Positions 1 to 10,715 of a DNA stretch of 64,000 bases are shown here, piece by piece; position 1 is the stretch's first letter, and every line of letters begins with the position of its first letter. Both the position numbers and the translations under genes were made by a program. Source of the DNA: Stomoxys calcitrans (taxonomy: Eukaryota > Arthropoda > Insecta > Diptera > Muscidae); the NCBI RefSeq assembly GCF_963082655.1, contig NC_081553.1:154419441-154483440 (forward strand), written 5' to 3'. Below the pieces are notes generated by a model, which searched no databases, was not told the DNA's origin, and worked only from the letters and a program-made list of their open reading frames with translations.

Positions 1-136
1 TCTTCTGTCAGTTATCAGCAGTTACTTTTAGCTTGCTTTAGAAAAAAAGTGTATTTGATTAAAGTTCATTCTAAGTTTTATTAAAAATGCATTTACTTTC
101 TTTAAAAAAAACGCAATTACTTTTTGGGCAACCCAA
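1..136. mobile_element. Mariner-type MITE, partial copy cut by window edge
   Basis: The first 136 bases match, with small differences, the right-hand part of the complete 237-bp element at 21232-21468. The match ends in the same terminal inverted repeat (TTTTTGGGCAACCCAA) followed by a TA dinucleotide. TIR type and TA target fit a Tc1/mariner-mobilised MITE. It has no coding capacity. Its terminal repeat forms the last codons and the stop of the neighbouring minus-strand host exon. Confidence 0.85.
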
Positions 137-747
137 TATTTCGCAATAATTCTAAAGTTTTTGTGTCACTCACATTTTGGCATTCAGCTGAAAAGTTCTC
201 TTTGCCTTGTTTTTCAGCATCATTGGAATAGTCATTGGAATCATAATGTTCGCCTGTCAATTCTTCATCCAAACTTGCACTGGGTCCTTCGTGCAAAGTG
301 CCACTCGCATCTTCCGATGGAAGAGGTAGCAAATCAAAAATATCACTGCCATTCCTTTTAGCAACCTAATTTGATATGTAGAAAACATCTATGCATATGT
401 TAAGAGTGCGGTTAACATTCTATATCGTACCAATATTTCAAGGCGTTGAAGAATTGTACATTCCCCGCTTATTACGAAGTAGACATTACTGATATGATGG
501 TTTTTCTCTAAATAAATAATATCAAGTGCTTCGAACTGGCGCAACACACATAGCTTGCAGGCGTCCGCAATCTGCAACAAAAACAAAACATATTTGGCTG
601 CATGCAACGATTTGTACAACTACATATAAGAATTCCTATGCTCAACCGCATACCTGGTTTTTGTTAAACATCCGAAAATAGCCAAGAGCCTGTAAAGAGT
701 TCATCTTTTCCACCCATTGTTCCTCCATTAGCGGATGTAATATACAC
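117..747 (-). CDS. Cyclic-nucleotide-binding-domain protein, three 3' exons
   Basis: Three phase-compatible exons are visible on the minus strand. Exon 654-747 follows an acceptor CACTTCAG, encodes a stretch with MEEQWVEKMN and GYFRMFNKNQ, and ends at donor CAG|GTATGC. Exon 431-571 follows a strong acceptor TTTTTGTTGCAG and contains NVYFVISGECTILQ, the beta-roll signature of a cyclic-nucleotide-binding domain; it ends at TTG|GTACG. Exon 117-365 encodes an acidic, low-complexity tail and ends at a TAA inside the MITE. Exon lengths (31 codons plus 1 base, 47 codons, 82 codons plus stop) keep one frame. The family binds cAMP or cGMP, or is a degenerate relative of such proteins; the ligand cannot be judged from this part. 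Upstream exons were not found with confidence within 748-1326, so the gene is 5'-incomplete here. The splice sites are inferred from sequence only. Confidence 0.7.
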
Positions 748-1326
748 CTGAAGTGCTAATCGAATATTGTCAAGAGCTCAACCACATCTGTACAGTAGCG
801 AAAGAAATCATATATACATAACGGTTTAATTTGTATTTCATATTTTGCAATACAACTCAACGAGGGAAAACGATTTTCGAGGCTGGCACCATAGAATTGG
901 CACTTGAAAGCACTGCTGTAATAACAGTTGAAAGTATTTCTCCTCTACTTAGTTTACTTTGAGCATACGAAAGCTTGGTACGGATAGCGCATTAGAGTGG
1001 TTCTTAAGTACTTTTCAGTGTTGTTGTCGTATAATTTCTTGCTAGTAATAAAGTTATTTATTTCTAAAATATTTTAAAAAGCTAAGAATACCCCTAAGGC
1101 TATTCTAATTAGAAATAACGCATTAAATACTGGCATCTGTAATACATAAATCAATTAATTTTGCGACAATTACTTACATATGACACAGAAATAGGGTTGG
1201 CAAAGGCAATTCCAGATTTAGGAAATCCCCCTTTTTTCTCGGGAACACGGGGATGAACGATATGACCATTCTGACATTTTGCAATATTCATTTAAAAAAA
1301 TCATTCAAATATTCATTGAGTTGTTA
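748..1326. other. Probable intron/upstream sequence of the CNBD gene, no gene seen
   Basis: This AT-rich stretch has no convincing ORF or repeat that I recognise. It is expected to hold an intron of the minus-strand CNBD gene. A short open stretch on the minus strand near 850-925 could be an exon, but its donor is weak, so I do not call it. Confidence 0.4.
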
Positions 1327-2985
1327 TTATGTTAGCCACAATCCGCGTAAAAGCCAAATTCTTCAACATCAACCTTATTTGTGCGCATGCCCCAACGGAA
1401 GACAAAGACGAGCAGACCAAGGATATTTTCTACGAGTGCCTAGAGAGAGAATATGACCGCTGCCCCGCCCATGATTTAAACTCGTTAGGGAAGATTTTAA
1501 TGCGAAGATAGGGAAGGAAGACATTTTTGGTCCAACAGTCGGAAAGTTTAGCCTCCACGAGATAACCTCTAGTAATGAGTTGAGTCTGATTGATTTCGGC
1601 GCGGGAAAAAACATAGTGGTTAATAGCACCAGATTTCAACATAAAAATATTCACAAAGCCACATGGCTGTCACCCGATCAAAACACGAGGAACCAAATTG
1701 ATCACGTTGTGATAGATGGAAGGCATTCATCCAGCGTGTTAGATGAACGATCGATCCATAGAGCGAATATAGATTAAAACCTAAAGTCAATGAGATAATT
1801 GGGCCCTATCAATGCGGCTTTAGACCAGGTAAATCCACCTGGACCAGATATTCACACTGCGCCAAATCCTGGAAAAGTCCCGAGAAGAACAAATCAACAC
1901 CTACCATCTCTTTGTTGACGACAAATCCGCCTTCGATACTCCTTTACGTTTAAAGGTATTTCAAGCCATGTCTGAGTTTCGTATTCCTGCAAAATTGATA
2001 AGACTCTGCAGGATGACACTTGCTGATTCGCGTTCCTCAGTAAAAATAGGAAAGAATCTCTCCGAACCATTTAATACCAAACGAGGTTTCAGACGAGGAG
2101 ACAGCCTATCGTGTGATCTCTTTAATATCCTGCTGGAGAAGATTATACGAGATGCAGATGTGAATAAATATGGCACACTAATCACAAGAGAACACATGCT
2201 ACTCGCCTATACCGACGACATCGATATCATAGGACGGTCACCGGAAGTAGTAACTGCAGCCTTTGAAAGAATTGAAAGAGAGTCAGTGAAAATGGGTCTG
2301 GCAGTAAATGGAGATAAGACGAAATGGATGGAATTCAACTCCCAAAAAGCCTTGCACAACCGAGCAGATAAAGAAAATGGAGAAAGTTGCGAACCACAAC
2401 TTTGGAACTGTCAGTAACTTTATCTACCTCGGCACCGCCGTAACCGAAACGAATGACACCAGTTTTGAGATAAAGCGAAGAATAATACTGGCAAACAGAT
2501 GCTACTTTGGACTAAGTACCAAGGCCACCACTGGACAGACGAAGATTACACTATACAAGCCACTGATACTACCCGTGCTGTTATATGGTTCCGAAGCATG
2601 GGTACTTGTGAAAGCAGATGAGGCAGTGCTTGGAGTATTTGAGAGAAAGATTCTTCGTAAAATATATGGACCAGTTTGCGATAATGGAGAATATAGGCGA
2701 CGTATGAACCACGAGCTGTATGACGACGATAGCATAGTTACACGCATCAAAATACCACGGCTGCCTTGGCTAGGTGATGTTGTTAGAATGGATGAGGAAG
2801 CCCCAGCAAAGAAGTCTTTTGAAGGCAAACACGGTGGTACACGCAAACCGGGAAGACCAAAAGCCTCGAAACTTGGTGTCAGAGATTTTAGAATGAGCGC
2901 AGAAGATTGAGGCGCTTGGAATGCTATTCTACGTTCGGCTAGTGGAACAAATATTCTGTCATAGCCAATTAAAATAAAGTAAAGT
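1327..2985 (+). mobile_element. RTE-type non-LTR retrotransposon, decayed copy
   Basis: An apurinic-endonuclease-like domain ([16 protein letters not shown], then NQIDHVVIDG) runs about 1329-1777. It then joins directly to the reverse transcriptase at IGPYQCGFRPGKS, so the end of EN and the start of RT are missing. RT continues at 1968-2417 with catalytic YTDD in place of the usual YADD. It shifts frame into 2308-2910, which carries the thumb and the C-terminal RLPWLGDVVRMD region typical of insect RTE ORF2. The 3' end at about 2985 has short AGTAAAGTA-type repeats. Frameshifts, stops and the deletion make it non-functional. Related fragments lie at 27148-27880, 29886-30790 and 38518-41245. 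Confidence 0.85.
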
Positions 2986-4293
2986 ATGTAAAGTTATTAA
3001 TTCAAACTCGATGTTTCCTTCGTTTTTTATTAATTTATCAATATTTCACATTTCAAATAGATCTTCCGAATCGCTTAAATAGATCTTCCGATTTGTCGTC
3101 TAGAGCCACAAGAAGCGGCATTTTTTATACGATTTAATTGAATTTTGCCTGAAGAGTTTTTTACGACTTTCAACAACCATGGTTAGTATTATGAGTCAAT
3201 AATTTGATTAGGTCTCATATAAAACTACGGCTCCTAGAAGCTTAAATTTTTGTCTGGTTTGGCTAACTATATATTTCCGACAATTGTGTAAGACATACGT
3301 CGAAAATGCCGTAAACCTGGCCAAAAATTGTTTTTATCAGAGGCAGGGCTGCGGAGTCGAGCAGCTTTTCCTAGACTTCATCTCCTGGAAGATTGCTCAA
3401 AAATTATAAAAAAAATTACAAATTTAAAAAAAAAAAATATTTTTTTTTATTTCCTAAGCCAATATGCTTTTATAACAAAAAAATTATTTTCTTAATTTTA
3501 TATGGACATTTAACAAAGAACAGAACAAAGATGACATTGTCATAAAACCCCACCTGCTGTCAACTTATTATATTCTCCACCATATGATAGGGGTATACTA
3601 ATTTCGTCATTCCATTTGTAACAACTCGAAATATTCGTCTAAGACCCCAAAAGTACATATATTCATGATAGTCATGATATTTTAAGTCGATCTAACCATT
3701 TCCATCCGTCCGTCTGGCTGTCGAAAGCACGCTAGCTTTCGAAGAAGTAAATCTACACTCAAAAAGAGTGAACCCCAAATGAATGAAAATTTAACTAAAT
3801 GGGAGTAAAATTGACCACGATTTGGCGCTTAAGTTTTTTTTCCCCCATTTGGTATACACAATTCCTCATTTTAGGTATATGCGAATGACTTAAAATCTGG
3901 TTTAAATTTTCAAGAAGAATTACGTATAAATTTGGAAATAGTCATGTATTTCTTAAAAATTATTCTCTTTTTCCTGTTTCATGAAAATTAAGGTATAAGG
4001 AGAATAAATAAAATAAATAAATAAATTTGCATTGGATAGAAATATCTAGTTCCCATGAATACTTTACCCAAAGCTTTTATATTGAGGAATATATTGTGGT
4101 TTTAAAGTATTATTAACTACAAAATAATTAATTAATTGCTTACAAATATGTAATTGTTTTACCTGAACAACTTTGTCAACTTTGAATAATGATTATTAAT
4201 TTTTAAGTTTCAAGCTAAAAATACAAAACTTGATTGCATAATACCACTTGCACTTCACTTTTCATTCGCATTTGTTAATAAAATAACTAAAAC
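2986..4293. other. AT-rich intergenic stretch with degraded repeats
   Basis: No gene is visible. Around 3340-3400 is a short GC-richer block (CTGCGGAGTCGAGCAGC) resembling one at 16610-16680. At 3560-3750 lies the end of a palindrome/array type element, described separately. The rest is A/T-rich with homopolymer runs. The left target duplication of the BEL element (AAAAC, 4289-4293) closes the interval. Confidence 0.5.
3560..3750 (-). repeat. Terminal fragment of array-bearing (Helentron-like?) element
   Basis: The block reads as the complement of the conserved end found at 29690-29884. It has a TTCTCCACCATATGATAGG end, then the TTCATTCTG-like tract, then CCGTCCGTC and CTGTCGAAAGCACGC. Those motifs occur in the same order in the complete-looking elements elsewhere in the window. 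No array units follow it here, so it is a solo end fragment. Confidence 0.5.
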
Positions 4294-4828
4294 TGTAAAA
4301 AGGGGGCTGGGGGTCGTTGGTGACAGCAGCTGGATTTGGTGGAGTCCAAGAGAGATGGTGGAGTGCACAATTGTCACCAATACCCGGAGGGAATTTGTGG
4401 ACTGTATTTTGTTGTTTTGTATAGATGACAGAACACCCAACTTACGTTGCAGGTATGGAATGTATGTGGATATTATAATTCCTCAGTATATGAGAAAGTA
4501 GAAGTTGGCGCCAAAGAAAAGAACAAAGTGGGGAATTTCGTTGGAGTTCAAATGTCTTTTATGGGAAATAATTGGATGCTCACCGTTGGGGATACAAGTA
4601 AAAAGTGAAGTAGTTTTGGTTCTATGGCTCACCAAGAAATCTATGACAGATATTTAGATAAAATTCATAAATACAAATAATTCACAATAGGGTTAGTTCA
4701 AAGCTACAAAAGATTAATTCTTTATTTCCATTGATTTTAAAACTAGAGTTTAGATAGGTGAGCCATAGAACTAAGAGTCAGTTATATTCAAATTCAAAAT
4801 AGTTAAGTCTAAACATTGAGTTTAGACA
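4294..4828 (-). repeat. BEL/Pao 3' LTR
   Basis: This is the downstream LTR in element orientation, 535 bp, with the same TG...CA ends as the 5' copy. The bases just before it in element sense (CCCGGCAGCA) are not a strong polypurine tract, as is common in BEL/Pao elements. Confidence 0.93.
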
Positions 4829-4859
4829 TGCTGCCGGGCAACAAAAAGTTATTTTGGTG

Positions 4860-5289
4860 TCAACAAAGCACGGAAGCCAAGGCCCGAATTGCCTCAGACA
4901 GAATCTTCTGGTTTGCCGCTGCTACATTATTGTCTGGTGTCGTTTGACCCGTGTTGCTGTTATTGTAGGCTGCTCTGTGAAGACTGCCAGTCGTTTTGTG
5001 CTTGGTGGTTTTCCCATTAGATTGATTCGGTTTGCGATTGATGTAGTTAGGATGCAGTAAAGTATTGTGGGGCCTGGCACAAATACGGCACATGTTTCTG
5101 GATCTGCAGTCCCGAAATCTATGGCTTCGTGCCAAGCAATTCGCACAGTAGGTTTCACGTAGGACGAAAATGTTCCTTTGTTTTGGGCTCATACTTAAAA
5201 ATGTAGGGCAAACTTTAAGTGCATGGAATCTATCGCATAGTTTGCACCTGTAGACATTTGGGGAACGTGACCGACGTGTAAGGGATGAT
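4860..5289 (-). CDS. Second BEL/Pao ORF: three-knuckle zinc protein
   Basis: After the Gag-Pol stop a second reading frame encodes three zinc knuckles: CKLCDRFHALKVC, CANCLARSHRFRDC and CRICARPHNTLLH. Their pattern and spacing match the three Gag knuckles of the same element, but the residues differ. A polar linker and a C-terminal SEAIRALASVLC follow. The only in-frame ATG (5192) comes after the first knuckle. The frame is open upstream to an acceptor-like TACACCATTTCAG ending at 5290, so a spliced RNA carrying an upstream AUG could give the full three-knuckle protein. Nucleic-acid binding is the expected role from the knuckles; chaperone or packaging function is inference. It sits where an env would be, but has no signal peptide or membrane segment. 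Confidence 0.7.
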
Positions 5290-5378
5290 CTGAAATGGTG
5301 TATATGAAATTAATGATAGAATGTTGTGGGTTTGTTAGTATGATATGTTGTCGCTGTGATTCAAAGGGTTAGATTTTG

Positions 5379-8300
5379 TTATTGGGGTTCGTTGGAGGTA
5401 TCCGAAAGGGGTAAGTAGCACAATTTGGATATGGGTCTATTAATAATTCCAGCCTCTGTACGCACATCGGCTATACGGACATTCGCATCAGGTCCAGGAT
5501 ACGTTTTTACAATTCTTCCTAAACGCCATTCATGAGGTGGAAGCAAATCGTCGATTACAACAACTAAATCGTTAATATTCAAATTTGGGCTTTGTCTTTG
5601 CCATTTATAGCGCTTGTGCATTGTCTTCAAATAATCTTCTTTCCATCTAAGAGCAAATTGATGGTGAAGAGCCTTTAATTTCAACCATTTATTCACCAGA
5701 GATAATTTGGGAGAAGTGGGCTCTGGAAATGCGAGTAAAGGAGCGCCTTTAAGAAAGTGACCCGGTGTCAGGGCAGTAAGATCCGATGGGTCCTCTGTTA
5801 TTGCGGAGATGGGGCGAGAGTTTAAAACTCCTTCGATTCGAGCAAGAAGGGTTGTAAATTGCTCGAAGGTGAATCTATGGGCGCCTGCTAATTTCCTAAA
5901 ATGGGTCTTAAAACTCTTGACGGCTGCCTCCCAAAGGCCACCCATATGAGGAGCATGAGGTGGGATAAACTTCCACTCAAACCCATGGATTGCATACTTT
6001 TGGGATATATTACTGGAAGCCGAATTGAGAAAGTGTGAGAACTCTCTTAGCAAAGCTCTACTAGCCCCAACGAAGTTGCGACCATTATCTGAATATACTC
6101 TACATGGGAGCCCTCGCCTCCCTACAAATCTGGCAAATGCAGCTTCAAAGGCTGCAGCCGATAAATCAGAGCAGGCTTCGAGGTGAATGGCCTTTGTGCT
6201 GAAACATACAAACACACATACATAGCCTTTTATGATGGGTGCTCTCCTTAGGGTGGAACTCTTGAGTTCGAAAGGGCCGGCAAAATCAGTCCCGATGACA
6301 TGAAACGGTGGCGATAGTGTGCAACGATCTGGGGGTAAGGGTGACATTATTTGGGAGCTTGGCCTGTGCCTGTAAATAGTGCAGGTTTTGCATTTGTGTA
6401 TAATACCTTTGATCCTAGGTTTTAAACGTGAAATATAATATTCGGTTTGTACAAACCTGCACATTTGGTTACATTCAGCATGTGCTAGGAAGATATGCAA
6501 ATGAGATAAATATAGACGGCTAAAATCGGAGTTTCCAGGCAGTATGATTGGATATCTTTCTTTATATGGCAAAAAGGAATAAGTAAGACGACCGTTCACT
6601 CGCAATATTTTGTCTGTGTCCAAAAATGGGTTTAAAGAAAACAATGTGCTCTTACTAGATATAGGTTGTGAGTTCAAAAGAGCATCAAACTCACTGGGGT
6701 ATGCCTGTTTCTGAGTGAGAAAGATTAAACGTCTTTTGGTCATTTCTATTTCGCTTTGGGAAAGTTCGATTTTACTAAACGTGTGAGAGTTTCTTAAGTT
6801 GGGACTGGTGTTATAGAAAAATCGAAAAATATAGGAAATAACCCTTAATGCTCGCGCATACGAAGAAAACCTGGAGAGGATGTCGTTTTCTTCAGTTGAC
6901 GTAACATGGACCTTAATGACTTGTTTCGACAAGTCGGGAATTATCGGGTTTCTGCTAGGCCAAGTTGATTCGGGATTAGTCAACCATGATGGACCCTTCC
7001 ACCAGAGATTGTTGCCCATGAGATCGGAGGGCTTGCAACCTCGAGTACCAAGATCGGCTGGATTGTCATGAGTTGACACATACCTCCACTTCGCGCCATG
7101 GGTGAGTTCATGGATCTGGGAGGTGCGATTTGCAACATAGGGCTCCCATGACCATGGAGGTTTGGACAACCACCCGAGAACAATTGCTGCATCTGTCCAA
7201 AGTGTAACGGAGGCAATGTCCCTTTTAACAATGTTCAATACGAACTTTATTAGCAATGCCAGCAGAAGAGCTCCGTTAAGTTCTAGTCTGGGCAAGGAAA
7301 CATGTTTGAGTGGGGCTACTTTACTCTTGGCAACGAATAAGTTCGAAAAAACAGTAAATGTGTTTGTCTGACACCGAAGATAAACACATGCACAATACGC
7401 ACCTTTAGAGGCGTCACAAAAGCCATGAATCTCGAGTGTGTCATTGGGAGCGTATTGAATCCATCGTGGTATCTCCACTGCATTAAGGCCTATTAAATCA
7501 GATTGTAAATTATTCCAAGTATGAAGAGACTCAGGGGATATTTGGTCATCCCAGCCTGAATTCTCTAGCCAAAGCTGCTGCATAAGCATTTTTGCTCTGA
7601 TAATAATTGGGGTGATCCAACCGGCGGGATCGAACAACCTCGCAATACAAGACAGCACTTGGCGTTTCGATATTTGCACGTGAACTTCAGTCTGAGTAGT
7701 GGAATAGGAAAATTTATCAGTTAAAGCATTCCATTTGATACCTAAAGTTTTTGTAGAACTAGATTCGCAGAGCTTAAGCAAGTCTAGATCATATAGGTCA
7801 TCACGAGGGAGTCCTTCGAGTAGCTTGGGATCGTTCGCTGTGATTTTCTTTAGTGGAAATCCAGCCGATTTTAGAACTGAAATTAGTTTTCTTCTTGAGT
7901 CGACAGCTTCTTCGATTGAAAAACCACCAAAAAGAATGTCGTCAACATACGTTTCATTGCGTAAAATGTTAGCGACTTGAGGGAACTCCTTTTCGGAGTC
8001 TGCGGCGAGTTGCAGCAAGGTGCGAATTGCCAGAAAGGGGGCACAATTTATGCCAAAAGTTACTGTGTTTAATTGGTAGTCTTTTATTGGGCCTGTAGGG
8101 TCAATCTGAAAGAGAATTCTCTGGTAGGGTCTATCATCGGGATGTACCTTTATTTGTCGATACATTTTTTGTATATCTCCACTATAAACGAATCTGTATC
8201 TTCTCCAATTGAGAACGGTTGCTATTAGATCTGTTTGTAGAGTGGGTCCAGAGTGGAGGACATCATTAAGCGAAAACCCAGAGTTAGTTTTGCGGGATGC

Positions 8301-10715
8301 ATTGAATACGACCCTAACCTTTGTCGTCTTGTGGTCAGGGCGCACTACTGCATGGTGAGGGAGGTAAAATGAGTAATATTTACCTTCAGAGTAAATCTCT
8401 TCGGAAGCAGTTTCTTCCATATGATTCATAGAGACATATTCGTTAAGAACCGTATTATACTGTTCCTGTAACTCGGGATCTTTAGACAGACTTCGATCCA
8501 TTCTAGTATATTGGCCAAGCGCAAGGAATCTTGAGGAGCCAAGGCTTATGTCTTGTGGAAATTCTTCCTTAAAGGGGAGCCTTACAACATATCGCCCATC
8601 TGCATCGCGAGTTGTTGTTTTTGAGTAAAATTCCTCACAATATCTGGCTGATGGTGGTACCCGGACACTAGAAGGAACTTCCTCCAATTCCCAAAATTTC
8701 TTGAGGATCTCACTAAGATCATCTCTTTCGCGGGGGACTACCTTAGTAGTGAATGAGCTAATAGTTTCTACGGTCACAGGACCACTTAGGACCCATCCGA
8801 AAATAGTGTTATACGCAGAAGCTATTCCACAAATATTCTTCTTGATTCCATCTAGATTGATGAAACGCTCGCAGTCATTACCAAGAATGAGATCAATATT
8901 TGAGGACTTATTAAAGTTCGGATCCGCTAGTTCAAGTTCTTGAAGTTCTGGGGTGAGAGGGAACTCAAACGACACAGATGGTAGCTTCTTTGTGACTTTG
9001 GGCAAAACAATAGCGGTCAAATTGCACCTTATATTATGCCTTTTTGAATAAATGACAATATCGCACTCTTTGTCCGCCCTCTGAGTAGAGGCACCAATAC
9101 CGCCAATTTCGAAAAGAGATCTGCGATAAGGGATACGTAAAAGGTTTCTGATTTTCTCGGAAAGGAAAGTTCTTTGAGAACCAGAGTCAATCAGAGCTCT
9201 GACTGTAAACAATTCGCCCTGATTCTCAATCTGTACCAACGCGGTACGAAGAAGAATTGTCTCATTGTTGTGAGAAAAATTAGCCTGGGTTTGTGAAAAG
9301 TTCTTAGGCGAAGTTGAAGGCGCTGAATTATCAGTTGTAAATTTTGGGATACTTTCAGATGTATTTCTGATCTCACCAAAAGTTCTCGTGTTGGAAAATT
9401 TTCCTTCGGGCTTAGGATTGGTCGTTTGATCTAAATGAAGTAGGGTATGATGAGACTTTCTACATGAAAGGCAAGTATTCTTACTCTTACATTTATTCTT
9501 CATGTGATTATTAGAGAGACAATTGTTGCAGATTTTGTTTTTAAACACAAAATCTATTCGTTCCTGGGCTGAGAATTCGCGGAACTTGGGACAGATTCGA
9601 ATGCTATGATCCTTCTTGCACAACAGGCAAAAAGAATTGAGTTTTTCTTGAGATGCATAAGTCTGAATTTCTTTCGGCTCATGGGATGATTTCCATTCTG
9701 GGAAGCTATGGCGTTCTTTTGCCGACTTGAAGCTCGATATTCTCTCGACCACTTCAAAACGATTTATTAGAAACTCATCCATTTGGGACCAACTTGGGAG
9801 TTCACGGTGGGATTTTAGGGACTGTTCCCATTGGGAGATTGTTTCCTCTGGTAGCTTGGTAGATATTAGGTATATCAAAAGGGGATCCCAGCTATCAACT
9901 TTAACATCTAACGACCTTAAAGTACAGAGACAATCATTTACTGTAGAGTGAACTTCTTGTAGGGACTCGCTATTCTCTGTACGTGCAACAGGAATACTAA
10001 AAAGTATTTTAAGTTGGTTGTCTACTAGTACTCTTTTGTTTTCATAACGTGACTTTAGGGCATTCCAAGCGAGATTGAAGTTCTCGTCACACAATGAGTA
10101 CCTTTTTACAATAGCTCCTGCACAACCCTTTGTTTTGTTTCTCAAATGGTAGAGCTTCTGAGCTAGGGTGAGTTTGGGGTGACTCACATAAACGGCCGTG
10201 AACATATCACGGAAGGATGGCCATTCTTCATAGCTTCCCTTGAATACCTCGGTATCGCATGGAGGTACTTTTATGTAAATATTCGAGTTATCTGAAATCT
10301 GGGTATTGACCGGATTTTGAGCCGGAAGGCTATATCTTGCGCTATGTCGAGGGTTAGATCCCTCAGATATTCTGAGAATGTCCATTATCTGGGACCGAGT
10401 TTCGTAATACGCCTCAGAACAAACGTTAAAATTGATCTTGGCATTCGCCTTAAAATCCTTCGTATTAGATGATTCGGGAGACAGAATCAGTGTTTCGTAG
10501 GCCACTTGCAGTTTTTTCCATCTATTCTCCAAATCGTCTAATTTTACTTCGAGAAGGGAGTCTGTTTGGTCAGTTATATCAGTTTTCTCGAATGACTGAC
10601 AAAAGCTGACCAAATGATCGCATTCAAAAAGAAATTTCTCGTGAATTGGGGAAGGTTTTACCATTCCGCTGCCAGCAGCGGCAGAAGAACTGCGCGCATC
10701 TGTTGGCTCTGTCAT
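5379..10715 (-). CDS. BEL/Pao Gag-Pol polyprotein, 1778 aa
   Basis: One uninterrupted ORF carries the full BEL/Pao order. Gag with the DUF1759-type region is at about residues 150-300 (YEEWPSFRDMF). Three zinc knuckles lie at about 365-425 (CLLCKKDHSIRIC, CNNCLSNNHMKNKC, CLSCRKSHHTLLH). The aspartic (A17-type) protease has its DSGS near 510. Reverse transcriptase has YVDD near 923-926. RNase H has its first Asp (GFCDASKGAY) near 1098. The integrase has a HH-CC-like zinc region and DDE residues near 1475 (GTDFAGP), 1541 (SDNGRNF) and 1595 (GLWEAAV). The C-terminus holds the DUF5641-like region (PPHEWRLGRI). The length is usual for the family. The ATG at 10715 follows a CCAAGAT context just after a possible splice acceptor. 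Every catalytic motif is intact, so it is probably functional. Confidence 0.95.
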   Translation of the reverse strand: MTEPTDARSSSAAAGSGMVKPSPIHEKFLFECDHLVSFCQSFEKTDITDQTDSLLEVKLDDLENRWKKLQVAYETLILSPESSNTKDFKANAKINFNVCSEAYYETRSQIMDILRISEGSNPRHSARYSLPAQNPVNTQISDNSNIYIKVPPCDTEVFKGSYEEWPSFRDMFTAVYVSHPKLTLAQKLYHLRNKTKGCAGAIVKRYSLCDENFNLAWNALKSRYENKRVLVDNQLKILFSIPVARTENSESLQEVHSTVNDCLCTLRSLDVKVDSWDPLLIYLISTKLPEETISQWEQSLKSHRELPSWSQMDEFLINRFEVVERISSFKSAKERHSFPEWKSSHEPKEIQTYASQEKLNSFCLLCKKDHSIRICPKFREFSAQERIDFVFKNKICNNCLSNNHMKNKCKSKNTCLSCRKSHHTLLHLDQTTNPKPEGKFSNTRTFGEIRNTSESIPKFTTDNSAPSTSPKNFSQTQANFSHNNETILLRTALVQIENQGELFTVRALIDSGSQRTFLSEKIRNLLRIPYRRSLFEIGGIGASTQRADKECDIVIYSKRHNIRCNLTAIVLPKVTKKLPSVSFEFPLTPELQELELADPNFNKSSNIDLILGNDCERFINLDGIKKNICGIASAYNTIFGWVLSGPVTVETISSFTTKVVPRERDDLSEILKKFWELEEVPSSVRVPPSARYCEEFYSKTTTRDADGRYVVRLPFKEEFPQDISLGSSRFLALGQYTRMDRSLSKDPELQEQYNTVLNEYVSMNHMEETASEEIYSEGKYYSFYLPHHAVVRPDHKTTKVRVVFNASRKTNSGFSLNDVLHSGPTLQTDLIATVLNWRRYRFVYSGDIQKMYRQIKVHPDDRPYQRILFQIDPTGPIKDYQLNTVTFGINCAPFLAIRTLLQLAADSEKEFPQVANILRNETYVDDILFGGFSIEEAVDSRRKLISVLKSAGFPLKKITANDPKLLEGLPRDDLYDLDLLKLCESSSTKTLGIKWNALTDKFSYSTTQTEVHVQISKRQVLSCIARLFDPAGWITPIIIRAKMLMQQLWLENSGWDDQISPESLHTWNNLQSDLIGLNAVEIPRWIQYAPNDTLEIHGFCDASKGAYCACVYLRCQTNTFTVFSNLFVAKSKVAPLKHVSLPRLELNGALLLALLIKFVLNIVKRDIASVTLWTDAAIVLGWLSKPPWSWEPYVANRTSQIHELTHGAKWRYVSTHDNPADLGTRGCKPSDLMGNNLWWKGPSWLTNPESTWPSRNPIIPDLSKQVIKVHVTSTEENDILSRFSSYARALRVISYIFRFFYNTSPNLRNSHTFSKIELSQSEIEMTKRRLIFLTQKQAYPSEFDALLNSQPISSKSTLFSLNPFLDTDKILRVNGRLTYSFLPYKERYPIILPGNSDFSRLYLSHLHIFLAHAECNQMCRFVQTEYYISRLKPRIKGIIHKCKTCTIYRHRPSSQIMSPLPPDRCTLSPPFHVIGTDFAGPFELKSSTLRRAPIIKGYVCVFVCFSTKAIHLEACSDLSAAAFEAAFARFVGRRGLPCRVYSDNGRNFVGASRALLREFSHFLNSASSNISQKYAIHGFEWKFIPPHAPHMGGLWEAAVKSFKTHFRKLAGAHRFTFEQFTTLLARIEGVLNSRPISAITEDPSDLTALTPGHFLKGAPLLAFPEPTSPKLSLVNKWLKLKALHHQFALRWKEDYLKTMHKRYKWQRQSPNLNINDLVVVIDDLLPPHEWRLGRIVKTYPGPDANVRIADVRTEAGIINRPISKLCYLPLSDTSNEPQ

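Noticed and set aside
4860..5289. Envelope-like ORF in the BEL element
   Set aside because: It sits in the env position but has no signal peptide, transmembrane segment or fusion motif. Three zinc knuckles identify it instead as a nucleic-acid-binding-type protein.
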